From NCBI GenBank assembly GCA_947034885.2, contig OX344755.2, positions 7,876,501 to 7,940,500 of the forward strand: 64,000 bases of DNA, in the 5' to 3' direction. Shown here one piece after another: positions 13,153 through 24,278 of the stretch. Numbering within the stretch: position 1 is the first letter of the stretch; every line of letters begins with the position of its first letter. The DNA comes from Thuidium tamariscinum. Lineage: Eukaryota > Streptophyta > Bryopsida > Hypnales > Thuidiaceae. The position numbers and the translations under genes are program-made. The notes under the pieces are model-generated. The model had not been told where the DNA came from, ran no database searches, and worked only from the letters and a program-made list of their open reading frames with translations.

Positions 13153-13897
13153 TGCAAGAAACACTTGTACTATTTGTTGCATTTTGTCACACCTTAGTTA
13201 ATACTATTTTTAAACACCCCCCAAAATTGCTCACAATGGGTGATTTAGGGTTTTTTAGCACTATTTATCTCCAAAAAAACAAATTTTGAGCTGAAATTTT
13301 GAGAGGATGGTCTCTTAGTATACTTATATCTACTGTCCAAAGGAATTTCAAAAATACTTATTTTTATGTGGTGTAGAAGTCTACAAAGAGAGCTTCTTTT
13401 TGTATTTTTTTTCAAAGTTCTAGGGAAAAAAATACAACTTTTGACATTTTAATTTGTAGAAAATAGGATATTGTTTTTAAAAAATATCAAAAAATTGGAA
13501 ATTTGAGAAGACTTTTTGGTAATGAAATTTGATCAAAAAACTCACCAACATAATATTTCATACCTTTGGAAAAAAATACAAAAAGAAGCTCTCTTTGTAG
13601 ACTTCTACACCACATGAAAATAAGTATTTTTGAAATCCCTTTGGACATTAGATATAAGTATACTAAGAGACCATTCTCTCTAAATTTCAGCTCAAAATTT
13701 GTTCTTTTAGAAATTTTTGGGGGTGTTTCAAAATAATAAATTATTTTTGAAAAATCCTCAAAAATTAGAAAAGGTATATAATGCTTATGATTATCTTCCT
13801 GTAAAGTTTGAGTCATTTGTAGCTAGAACACAAAATTTATAGCCAAAAAACAAATCAAAAACTAAGGTGTGACAAATGGCTTTAACTGTTTCTTGCA
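13153..13897. mobile_element. Foldback element, copy 1, inside piggyBac
   Basis: Ends are inverted: TGCAAGAAAC at the left and GTTTCTTGCA at the right. Just inside them are TGTCACACCTTAGTT and its reverse complement AACTAAGGTGTGACA. Long inner arms (about 13255-13420 and 13560-13715) pair almost completely, including AGAAGTCTACAAAGAGAGCTTC against its complement. The element splits the transposase between its GID block and its HKWWH block, so it inserted after the piggyBac did. No coding capacity. Confidence 0.75.
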
Positions 13898-14787
13898 TCC
13901 ACCTTCTACAACATCTATACCTTGCATCCCTACTTGGTACTACGACAATATTGGGGATGTGGAAAACTCTACCTGCTCATGTCTAACCTAATGTCCTACA
14001 TATAAATCCTCTCTGATTGGGTCACAAGCTATGGACAACAAGAAGATAGGCTTTGCATCCATCCAACAAATGGCTGCAATATTGCGGCCAAGATCTATAT
14101 TCAAAAAACCAAAAAGACTTGCTGGAAATGCCTTCCTAGTCTTTCAACAAGTTCTTATTGCCTAAAAACCGCACCGTAGGAGCTCCATGAAGAAGCAAGG
14201 GGATGTGAAGAAGTTGTATGTTAATATGACGTGGCTACACCCTTCAAGGCCAACAACCATAGTTAGAATTGTGTCTTCTCCAAAAGAGTCATTATCACTC
14301 CACGTCTCATTAGTTTCTAGATATACTATGATGTTTGAGACATATCTATGCCACAAGTAACAAGAATGAATACATTACAATGCAGTTGTAAAGCCATGTC
14401 TATAACAAAAATGACTTGTGCAATATGCCATTACAATGCAAAAAGGTACCAAAATCTTACCTAGTCTCAGAGTTAGCTAATGCCCATACCTTGACACCAA
14501 ACTTCACATCATGTACTAATAGATGTTGCAAAAACGACCTTAATATGGGATCATTCCACTATCGCAATGCATTCATTGTTGTAAAGACTTTGAGACATAC
14601 TTGCAAAAGATTATTACAACCAATGCACTTTAGCAAACTTGTCATAGGCTAGATCTGCATAATCAGCCAGAAGTACTTCGTTGTCCACCAAATACAAGCA
14701 TCAAATAATTGCTTCAAAATGCTTCCATGGCATTGCTTCACATACTAAAGGGCAATTGTATAATGCATGACGATCCCAATAAGGGTG

Positions 14788-15514
14788 ATTGCAAGAAACA
14801 CTTGTCCTATTTGTTGCATTTTACTACAATACTCGTGACTTTTTTTAGAGTTCTTTAGAATTAAAAAATTAATTTGAAAAAAATTTGAAAAATATGAATA
14901 ATGTATACACCTCTAAAATGAAGGTTTTCACCAAAGAAAATTGATAGAAAAATTCTCTAAGTAGGAGAACTTAAAAAGCACCAAACCGTAAGAAAATACA
15001 TATCTTCATGTTTTAATTTGAGAAAATTAGTAAAAATAAGTAAATACAAAAAATAAAAGTGTCCATTTTCAACAACTCTATGGAGATGGTCATTCATAAA
15101 AAAATCACTAAAATAATACTTTATAAGTTTAAAAATGCAACCAGAAGGAAGCTCACTTTGTGGACTTCCACACGACATAAAAATAACTTTTTTCAAAATC
15201 CCTCGTGTGTAAAGTTTTAAGTCTATTAGAAGACCACCTCATCCAAATTTCATCTCAAAATCATTAAAGAAAAGGTACTCCTTAGTGACTAAAACCCCCT
15301 AAACTGCCAAGTGTGACATTCAATCACTAGTATTATTTTGAAATCAAACTATTTTTGAAAATTATGAAAAAATCAGAGAATGTGTATGGTACCTATGAGT
15401 ACATATCTTCCCTAGAAATATTGAGTCATTTAGAGCCAAAACATAGAAGTTATGGCCAAAAAACAAATTAGCACACTAGGTGTGACAGAAAATAGGACAA
15501 GTGTTTCTTGCAAT
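14788..15514. mobile_element. Foldback element, copy 2, inside piggyBac
   Basis: Inverted ends are ATTGCAAGAAACACTTGTCC and GGACAAGTGTTTCTTGCAAT. The right half matches copy 1: GGACTTCCACACGACAT then GTTATGGCCAAAAAACAAAT then CTAGGTGTGACA. It interrupts the transposase between EFPHIY and YWDRHALY. The left arm is more decayed than that of copy 1, so pairing is less complete. Confidence 0.7.
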
Positions 15515-16849
15515 TGCCCATAACAATAGATGTGGGGGAATTCTTTGAGCCCCACAAGCATGAGGATGCCAAACCATGCTAGCAGTTCCTTTATTTGACA
15601 CGATTGCCCAGTTCAACTTGGATGGCTAGGCTATACACCTGTGCCCAATAAAGTCACACAAAGATGCCATACATCATAAGCCACATCTTCTATTATTCTT
15701 CTATAAGTAATTAGAAGGCCCATGCTTCCTCAGTCCTCACACCTCAAACTAATCATTAAGTTTACTAGTATAATTCTCTAGGCCCTTCAATATAGATGAA
15801 TTATTACTAGAGACCTTTAGAAATCAATCCCACCATCATTGTCAATTATAGCTTTGTCTCAATTGAAGTAGTCAACTACAATAAACATATGACCTCTCCA
15901 CATGCAATGACTCATTCAATTCTACATCTAAATATACAAAAAATTGATAACAGCACCAATAAAATAGACAAGCTGTACCGAAAAGAACACTTGTAGAAAA
16001 TTCAATGAAGGAAATAGCACCTATTTGTCTCGTGCAAGACACATTCGAGAATGTTTGGAGGCCACTATTGCATGAAATATTCCATGGAGCAACTTGCAAT
16101 ACTTGAAGTTGGTCCCAGTACAGGTCCAAAGAAATTCTTGGTATTATGCACAAGAGTAATGGATGGATCTTGCCATTGGTCGTCGACAAAAACTCTCTTA
16201 AACGATCAATTAGAAACATCCTCATTGTGGTTGTACAATCCCAATTCTTGCAAAAGATCCTCTATGAAGGATGGAGCATTGCACCATCTTTGTCTTCAAT
16301 TGCAAGCTGCAATGGTCTTGTAATGTCAATGACAAGGGCGTCATTGTTGTGAAAGAGCGTCCGTTGTATATCTTAAAACTTCTTTGTGCTATCCAAAGAG
16401 CTATCGTTGACTCACATTAGGAATTGTCATGGCTCCTCAGAGAAATTGACTTTTTCAGAGAATAGAAACTTGGTGAGATAAACTGGGAGCCAATGAAAAC
16501 TGGTTTAGCATAGAAGAGCCGTGACACCTTTTTTGGGTGCATCCACCATGAAGAATTGTTCCCAGAGAATGAGTTCCTTGGATTCTAGTAAGACATTCTC
16601 CTAAAACAAGCTTTGTAGCCTGTGAGGACGGAGTAAAGATAGACTTGATCTGATACTTTTTGGCCACTAGTTAGGGTGTCCTCATTGGATTTGCTTTGAT
16701 GTTGGGATAATGACCTTTCATATCATTATCTTATGATAATTCATTACGAAAGCAATAGAAAGCTTTACTTCAATTTACATGCTTCAATTTTTCAAGAGAT
16801 TTTTCATAGTAAATTGTGTCTTTTGAAGTCTTATTTTCTTTTCTGGTAA

Positions 16850-17756
16850 ATGAGTCAAAAGTTATAAGGAGTTATAGGTTGGGGTAATTTGCGGGTAGTT
16901 AAAGATTCTCTATTATTTGAAAAGTGACTTTTACATTCTTTATTTAATTCCATTTCAAATATTTTTGGATAAACATTAAAGCATTTGGTGAAGATTGTTT
17001 TAATATTAGAACCATTGGAATTTTAGTGAAATTCTTTGAAACTTACTAATAAGATAAGAAAACTAATTAGCATCCATGGCAATATACTTTTTATTTCAAT
17101 TGGTGCCCATGAGCAAAAGTTATACTGCATAAATCCAAATTTTTTAATCGGCAGGTTAAAAGATAGTTAAGATACATCCACTAAATATTCACTTTTGAAT
17201 TTTGAATTTTTTTATGTTGTACATTACATTTTTGTCTACATGTGAAGCTTTGATTAATTCCATTTGGTTCGTTTATATGAAAGTTATGAACAATCTTATT
17301 TTCCAAGTAGTTTGAGAATCTTTTTGAAAAAACAACTTGTAGGACTTATTTGTAAATGCAATTTTCACAACTTTCAATGCAAATATCTTCCATTGTATAT
17401 GGTCAAGCTTTATGAAATGTAGGCTACATTTTTAAAAATAAATTAAGTATAAGATTCTATAGTCAAATTTTTCTTAAAACCTTTTCTTGGTCTTTCAACT
17501 TTGAACACAGCAAAAAGACTACATTTTAGTGCTTTTTGACCAAAAAATCAGCCTTGGGCCTTTAGGAATTAATATCTTGCAACAAAAATAGTGAAAATTT
17601 CTAAAATTTTCCACAATTCTTTTCAAAGCACATTACTAGAATATCTTATAGTTACATGTGTTAAAGGCTTTTAATTTTTTATAAAATTTTGCATTCATAT
17701 TACAAATTGCAGATTTGGAGTGTCTAAGGTGAAAACTTAGTCAAGACCTTAGAGGG
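16850..17756 (-). mobile_element. TTAA-type miniature element, partial copy
   Basis: The right end reads CCTTAGAGGG|TTAA (TTAA at 17757-17760), the inverted form of the CCCCTAAAGG ends at 23.35 and 35.87 kb. The preceding GGTGAAAACTTAGTCAAGACC matches the same subterminal block. The phrase TTTGCGGGTAGTTAAAGA near 16.89 kb is shared with the copies at 36.4 and 62.1 kb. The other terminus is missing. The middle (about 17.09-17.57 kb) carries the different repeat also seen at 31.1 kb. Confidence 0.5.
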
Positions 17757-17760
17757 TTAA

Positions 17761-18469
17761 TATATTTTCATAAAGAAATTGTAACAAAATTATTAAGCCT
17801 TTAGACTTTACAGAACAACAATGTCTTCAGGAAATCATTTCTTTTAGTGTTTTCTTCGACTTAGCTGAAACTTTTGTTTGTAGGGATTAGATACTTTAAT
17901 TTTGTGAAGTGCTATGGCAATATAAGAAGGTTACAATGGTGTTGTGTTTTTTAACAATTAACCGCATACTGGATAGAAAACATAAATTAGCACATACTGC
18001 ATGCCTATTGTTTTTGTTATATGAAAAATCTACTAATAATCCATTAGAATTGTTTCTTAATTCAAACGGTCTGAGACCAGAAAAAGAAGACAATCTTGAC
18101 TTGCATTGCACAAAATGTGACCGGGAATAGAAGCACTTAATTATTAAAGTAAAGTTGGTTGTTTGCAACTAGTTCTTGTTGACTGCATAGCATTACATGA
18201 ATTCAAGTAGAGTAAGTGTAAAATGCGAATCTAAATTGAATGCAAGTAAATTCATTAGAAAATCACCAAGGTCCTTGAAACAAAATATAGATGTATACTT
18301 ATACTAAGAATTTTGTTGCAAGGATATTGGAACTAATGGGGCAACACACAAGAGGTGGAGAATTGGCCACCAAACTGTGCCTACAAAACTAGCAAGGCAT
18401 ACATTTAATAGCAAGTGTGACTTCCCTAGGTATTCAACAAAGAAACTATGAATTGCAATGCAACTTCTC
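17761..18469. other. Spacer, no gene recognised
   Basis: AT-rich and without a conserved frame. Short open frames face both ways over 17.9-18.17 kb but are mirror images of low-complexity composition. Nothing else is evident. Confidence 0.3.
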
Positions 18470-20300
18470 AAGCTCAATTTCTAGATCAATTTCTTGGTTT
18501 TGTGCATCTTGTTGTTGTTGCTCAAGATGAAGTTGAAGAACTAATTCCTTGTTATGAGATTCTTGACTTTGCTACTCCATTCTCAGGTTCTCTAAATCAA
18601 GACAACAAGATTTGAGACTGAACTTTTGTTGTAATTCATGTCTCATGAATTCAAACTTCTCTTTTGATTCTTCTCTCAAGAACAAGAGTTTGTCACTTTG
18701 ATGTGTTTCCTACATTGCAAATTTCTTCTCCATAAGGACACGGTTTTGTTCTTGTATGTCTTGTACAGATTCCTGGTAGGATTTTGGTTTTTTTATATCT
18801 CTTTTGGTTGTTTGGAGTAATTTCTTGGAGATGCAGTTGGCTTTCGTTGCATAGGTATACCTACACATTGTATATATCAACAAAGGAAACAATATTAGAG
18901 GGTAAATGAACTTCATATATTGAAATAGAGTGTAATTATCTAGCCGTGCTAAAAATTTGAACCCTGAAAATTATTGTCACTAGTAAAAATAGTTTGATGT
19001 ATGCAAAGCCAAGAAAATAACTCCTAAAATCCGAAGATGTCTCAATTTTAACCTCTATCCCAAAAATAAATAGCCAAAAACCTATATAAGGTGGACTATA
19101 ACTTAATAACAACTACAAATAGGAATATTGTTGACTACAAATCATTTTGTACAAAAGATTATGGAGAGCAAGAATAACATGAAGCCCTGATAAAATACTT
19201 GGAGGTGCTACAAAACACATAGTATTAATTTCTCTAATAGAAGTGAAGAAATAAATCTAAACCAGACCTTTTCAAGAAAATAAGTACATGAAGGAGTATG
19301 ACTGTCTATGACAAATAGCTTGGGTGGGTGGTCGGGAACACAAAAATTTTAAAAATTGTATAGTAAAGATTTGGAACACAATAAGACATTCAATAGCAAC
19401 CATAGATGGAGATATATGAATAAATGTCTTAAATGAAATGTTACCTTCATAGAAGGATTGTTGAAGTGGTTCTTGCTACCTTTAAACTTTGTCCTCAAAC
19501 TCTGGCTCTTCATTGGAAGTGGAATCATTGTCTTCGAAATTGTCATATGGCCCATCCTCATCTACAAAGCCTTCAACTAGAGCTATAGTAGATGACCCAA
19601 ATAATATCTCTGGGATCTTCTCATCTATTCCAATCTTGCCAATGTATGGCGGATTAATAGAGACAGTTTCAGACATGAAAGATTTAACTTGGAAGTAAAA
19701 TAGGCAAATTGAAAGCACCTTATCTTGAATTTTAGTGATGCCCATTTTTTCATCATAAGATGTCAAACCTTCACCAGAGTTGTGCAAAAAGTCATCAACT
19801 TCTTTAAATTTTTTTTTGACATACCTCTTCTTACTCATTACTTGATCTAGATTCTTTTTGTGTTCAATGTGTCAAGGTACATTGAAATGATGACAATGAT
19901 CATTTTTTTGGTGAGCCCAAAGGCCCTTGTGGATCCATTCAAGTTCTAAATTCATGCACACTTCTATTTGTCATAGTTCCCATACACTTCCAACCACTCA
20001 AATAAGTGAGCCTCTATCCAAGCTTTGAACATGATCTTCAGAGGTGGCACTTGTGATGAATTTCCAACTTCAATGGGATAGGAGTTAGAAATGATGGTTT
20101 CAAGAGGTAGCACTGAAGGGCTTGTGTTGGAGTAGACATCAACAACACGGAAGGGTTTTCTACTGGAGTGTATAGCCGCTTCTGCTATTTGGCTTTGCCT
20201 TGAGAGGATTATGCCTATCCTTCTGGATTGTTCACAAAATTAAGTGAACCCACTCCTAGAAGTGAAGGGAAAGAATCCATTTGCATATTTTCAATAATAT
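18470..20300 (-). pseudogene. Myb/SANT-like (transposon-associated) protein gene, decayed
   Basis: On the - strand, 19838-19482 stays open for 118 codons. It begins SKKRYVKKKFKEVDDFLHNS, then GEGLTSYDEKMGIT and later IPEILFGSSTI, followed by an acidic tail. This fits the final helix and linker of plant Myb/SANT-like domains (Myb_DNA-bind_3; family consensus around LKNRY..LKK.YK...LL..SGFGWDEE). Upstream remnants (about 20.16-19.84 kb) contain EAHLFEWLEVYGNYD and HCHHFNVP in broken frames. Downstream, 18870-18470 encodes a Gln/Glu-rich heptad-like stretch (RHELQQKFSLK, LQLHLEQQQQDAQNQEID), typical of the coiled coil ending such proteins. The 19.48-18.87 kb gap could be an intron with an acceptor at TGTGTAG near 18.86 kb. 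These proteins often derive from Harbinger-type transposons. A working host gene is unlikely because of the stops. Confidence 0.42.
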
Positions 20301-21071
20301 AGTCAGAGTTGTTGCATTGTTGAAATAATGAAAATGAAACATGAAATTGGAATGATCGAAAATAAATTAATTTCATTGGCAACCAATTCATTGGATTTTA
20401 ATATAAGAGTAGAGGTGAACGACCAACCCTTGAAGGTTATGAACAACAATGGTAAAACACATTGTCTTGACTAGATAAATTAGGTAGTTTGAAACTAGTT
20501 CAATATATCTGCTACACCAAGACTACATCCCTACTCCCCTCAAGTTGAGGTAGTACTTGAAATTGACAAAAATTGATTTGAATTCAAGCACACATTCATT
20601 TAAGGTAAAATAGAATGACTAAGTTGATTTTTCAAGAAGCTATCAAAATATACAAGTAGAAGGCTTTTAATTTGAAAATAGGAAAGTAATTTCCATGAGA
20701 AAAAAAACAAGGCATGTATAAGGCTGCTCTAGAGTGACATCTTTAGCATTATCCATGTCACTTCTAGCTCTAACAAATTGTTCAATGTTGGATGTCAAAT
20801 GATCTGACCTCAAATTTAACTACTCTCCGAAATGACAGGTCGTTGCCAAAAACAATTTACTAAAGACCATGGAGTCTTAGTTGATTAAATTGGATATTGA
20901 ACTTAGAATCTCTGATTTTTAATAAATTCATGTGACTTGAAGCTAGATGAGTCATTAAAGATTTTTTGTTTTTTTGTTTTAAGTTTATTCAAAAGAAAAA
21001 AAGGAGGAAATCCTTATGAAGTTATTATTGAAGGCAATTAGCTTCTTATCAAAAGTCACTTTGTTTTGTAA
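20301..21071. other. Spacer, no gene recognised
   Basis: AT-rich single-copy-looking DNA. A pair of GGCAATTAG strings flanks the foldback that follows, one at about 21.03 kb and one inverted at about 23.10 kb, so its arms may reach slightly into this spacer. Confidence 0.3.
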
Positions 21072-21134
21072 GTGTAGAGGTGTAAGGAGAAGGTCTTTAT
21101 ACAAGTAGGATAGTGGTAGGCTTTACAATGTATA

Positions 21135-21512
21135 AGGTAGCAAATCCATTTCCAATCACCCCCCTATTTCCAATCTATAGGTTGCTTCCTTTCCATGAAG
21201 TTGTCATGCAGCTCCGAGAACAATTGTGGCACATTAGGATTGGTTGTAAGGCTCTCATAAATGCAATTAGCCCTTGGACAACTTTGCAATCAGCCTATGG
21301 TAAGAAATAATAAGGTCTATATTATTATTATAGGGCAAGAAGAATCTTCTACTAAAAAATTTATAGTAATTTTTCTTTGTATTATAAAATTCTAGAAAAA
21401 TATGCTATCCTTCCAAATTCTATTTCTGTACATGGAAAACAAATTTCAATAAGAAAAACTACACTCTAACTATGCGTAATTACTTGAGTGATTGGAAATA
21501 GGTCGGCTACCT
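21135..21512. mobile_element. TA-flanked miniature inverted-repeat element nested in the foldback
   Basis: Inverted ends AGGTAGCAAATCCATTTCC and GGAAATAGGTCGGCTACCT are flanked by TA (21133-21134, 21513-21514). The opposite foldback arm gives the empty site: ACAATGCATATGGAAT on the reverse of 23.02 kb against ACAATGTA[TA element TA]TGGGAT here. This proves insertion and its target duplication. The AGGTAG ends resemble the AGGTAGG family at 38.3 and 52.7 kb. Confidence 0.85.
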
Positions 21513-21699
21513 TATGGGATTTGTGAATTGGAAGGAGAAGGAGCTCCACCACTCATAGTTATAGTGAGGAGAGACTAAAAATAGTATTAAAATCTAAATT
21601 TCATGCCTCATTTAGCTATAGTATTTGAACTTTTTTGAAAAAACTTCCAACTAAGAAAATTGAGGTAATGAATCAAAGTTTCTAATACAAATTTTTTTT

Positions 21700-22850
21700 G
21701 AGATTCCAAATCTCCAAAAAAAATTTATGGACAAAATTCAAACCGGATGTTTCAAAGAACATTTTCTTTGAGATTTTTGAGATTGAAGGAACATTTTCTT
21801 TGAAATGCTTGAGATTCTAGGAACATTTTCTTTAAGGATCATTTTGATTTTCTTTGAGGGTTTCAAATATTTTGATTTTCTTTAAATATTTTTTTGAGGA
21901 ACACTTCTTTGAGATTTTTTTCAAGGTTTTTGATATTTCATTGTCAAAGAAAGTAATCCTTTTAAAAAAAACACTCAAATAAAGACATTAAGAGAAACAT
22001 TTGAACATTTTCTTTGAACATTTGATTGAATTTCTTTATTTGAGATTTTTTAATGGAACACTTTCTTTCACACTAAAATTCTCCAAAAACATTTTCTTTG
22101 AACATTTTCTTTGAGGATTTTCAACATTTAGATTTTCTTTAAACAAATTCATTTAGGATTTTATCTTTGAACATTATGATTTTCTTTTAAGAATTTTGAA
22201 CATCTTTGATTTTCCTTGAACATTTTCTTTGACTCTTTGAACATTTTCCTTATACATTTTCTATGAATATTTTCTTTGAGGATTTGATCAAAGAAAATCA
22301 AAATCTCTTTTTTAAGGATTTCAAATATTTTCTATGAACATTTTCCTTCAAAGAATTTTTTTCTTGAGATTGAAATCTCAAAAGAAGAGATATTTTAAAA
22401 TCTTTCTTTGAATCTTATCTTTGAGATTTTCAAAGGAATTCTTCTTTAAGAAAAATGTTCTTTGAATTTCAAACATCTCAAAGAAAGATGTTTGAGTCTT
22501 TGAGATTTCAATGTCTTTGAAGAAAATGTTAAAAAATCACCATTCAAAGAAATTTCAAATTTTTTTATTCCCCATTGAATCTATTTCTTTGAGATTGAAC
22601 ATCTTTTTTGAAATTGAATCTTAAACATTTCAAAGAAAATGTTTGAAAATGTTTGAAAATTTCTTTGAGATTGAATCTCAAACAAAATGTTTGAAATTGT
22701 TTGAAAAGTGGATGTTTGAAATCTTCAAACATTTCAAAGAAAATGTTCCTTCAATCTCAAAAATCTCAAAGAAAATGTTCTTTGAAACATCTGGTTTGAA
22801 TTTTTTCCATAACTTTTTTTTGGAGATTTGAAATCTCAAACGGATTTTTG
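21700..22850. repeat. Low-complexity palindromic core (TTTGAACATTTTCTTTGA-like)
   Basis: Dozens of diverged copies of GAACATTTTCTTTGAGATTT occur, first mainly in one orientation, then (after about 22.4 kb) mainly as the complement (TCTCAAAGAAAATGTTC). This makes the centre of the foldback a self-complementary array. It probably arose by slippage within the arms. Confidence 0.7.
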
Positions 22851-23350
22851 GATTGGAAACTTTGCTTTATTAACTCACTTTTCATAGTTTCAATTTTTTT
22901 CAAAAAAGTTCAAATACTATGGTTAAACAAGGTATGAAATTCGGATTTTTATACTATTTTTAGTCTCTTTTCACTATAACTATGAGTGGTGGAGCTCCTT
23001 CTCCTTCCAATTCACGTATTCCATATGCATTGTAAAACCTACCACTATCCTACTTGTACAAAGACCTTCTCCTTATACCTCTACAATCACTAATTGCCAA
23101 TGATCAAAGTCATTCACATAGCTAACAAAAACAAGCATGCATGGGAGATGGTCATTGGACTAATTTGGGGGCATTTTACTTTTTTTTTTCCACAACTTGG
23201 TTGAAGCTCTTTAACCAAATTATGGGAAAAAATATAGACTACAAAACATCCAATTATCATGGTTAAGGGTCACTATAGTACTTCAACCATCATTATTTAA
23301 CTCCTACTTGGCTTCTAGGTTATTGACAAGCATCTAACATTATAACTTAA

Positions 23351-24274
23351 CCCCTAAAGGTTTTTGACTATGTTTTCACCAAAATCGCTCCAAAACTGTC
23401 ATTTTTAGGATAACTATCAAATTTTAGAAAAAAAACATTTTTAGAATAATGTAACCGTAGGATCTTAGAGTACACTAGTTTGAGAGCATGTACAAAAAAT
23501 TTCAGAAAATTCCGCCATGTAGATTGTAAGATAATAGTGTTTGAAGTTACAAAAATCCCTTTTTTATCACTGCGGAAATCCGGGCAGCTGCACTTCAGAA
23601 GGCCACATTTGTATGAAAAAATATTCAAAATGGTTGTTACTCTTTGGATTCATTCTTTAATTCAATTTGGCTACATGCTCAAAAAATTTCAAATCATTAT
23701 GAATTGTACAACATGTACAAAAAAAATAGTAAGTAGAGAGAAGTAGAGAATAATTCAAAACACTAAATGTTTAACAATTTATTTATTGAATTGAAAAATG
23801 CCAATCTCAATGGTTCAAATGTTGTAATAAACATTCTACACCCAATTTTTTTTGTTTTTTTCAAAAATATTAAAAATTGAGTAAAATAAAGGACTTCAAA
23901 GTTTATTTTAGAATAGAGAATCCATAACTACCCGCAAACTAAAATTCTTCATAACTTTTGACTCATTAATCCAAATGGAATGATTCAAAGATTTCCACAT
24001 ATATATAAATCTATAAAAACAATTTCAAATTTTGGTTTCCAAAAAAAGTGATTTTTTTTTATGTGCCCGAACTGCCCGAGTTGAGAAACAAACAACATAT
24101 TATGCAATAACTTTTGAACCATGTAGTTAAAAGTCATGAAAATTGTTGGGCTTGAAAGATATTCCTCGTCCACACCTCCTATTAAATTTTGGTTCCAAAA
24201 TATAGAAATCTCTAGTCACACGTACTTGCCCAAAATTGCTATGTTGCCAAAAAAGCACTTTGGTCCTTTAGGGG
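23351..24274 (+). mobile_element. TTAA-type miniature element, full copy 1
   Basis: Starts TTAA|CCCCTAAAGGTTTTTGA and ends GGTCCTTTAGGGG|TTAA, with an intact 4-bp TTAA duplication on both sides. It is 924 bp long without a conserved frame. Internal landmarks are CTACCCGCAAACTAAAAT, CATAACTTTTGACTCATTAA and TGCTATGTTGCCAAAAAA, all shared with the copies at 35.87 and 61.79 kb. TTAA targeting and CCC ends point to piggyBac transposase as the mover. Confidence 0.8.
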
Positions 24275-24278
24275 TTAA

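Larger units (their letters stand above)
12560..16200 (-). pseudogene. piggyBac transposase (DDE_Tnp_1_7 type), broken
   Basis: The order of blocks on the - strand matches the family from N to C. They are PNILECVLHETNRCYF (about 16010-16055), AWFGILMLVGLKEFPHIY (15520-15581), RHALYNCPLVCEAMPW then CLYLVDNE (14690-14775), AYDKFAKVHW (14620-14650), VKFGVKVWALANSET (14455-14505), VVGLEGCSHVI then YNFFTSP (14180-14260), AICWMDAKPIFLLSIACDP (14015-14075), FSTSPILS then YQVGMQGID (13910-13965), and HFHKWWH then NAYILY (13020-13110). A degenerate Cys-containing tail lies near 12.57-12.66 kb. Many in-frame stops and frame changes separate the blocks. The second catalytic Asp (DNFFTS in the family) is Tyr here, and the first (IDE) is not recognisable. 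Two foldback elements interrupt the gene. It therefore cannot encode active transposase. Identification rests on remembered family motifs, but the ordered match is strong. Confidence 0.8.
11621..16680 (-). mobile_element. Decayed piggyBac-type DNA transposon
   Basis: The left terminus reads TTAA|CCCTTGAACAGTCC at 11617. TTAA is the piggyBac target duplication, and CCC-starting ends are usual for the superfamily. Transposase blocks run on the - strand from about 16.2 kb down to about 12.6 kb. Subterminal CTGAAG...CTTCAGGTC repeats lie at about 11.71-11.76 kb. After subtracting two foldback insertions the element is about 3.6 kb, a normal size for an autonomous piggyBac. I could not find the right TTAA end; it is probably lost or disrupted near 16.7 kb, where another repeat begins. 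Confidence 0.75.
21073..23088. mobile_element. Large foldback element with palindromic core
   Basis: The outer arms are near-perfect inverted copies. The left begins TGTAGAGGTGTAAGGAGAAG and continues TAGGATAGTGGTAGG; the right contains CCTACCACTATCCTA and ends CTTCTCCTTATACCTCTACA. Next inwards, GGAGCTCCACCACTCATAGT (21.54 kb) pairs with ACTATGAGTGGTGGAGCTCC (22.98 kb), then AAATCTCC and GAACATTTTCTTTGAGATTTT (21.75 kb) with their complements near 22.76-22.84 kb. Excluding a nested 378-bp element it is about 1.64 kb. No protein is encoded. Transcription would give a very long hairpin. Confidence 0.8.
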
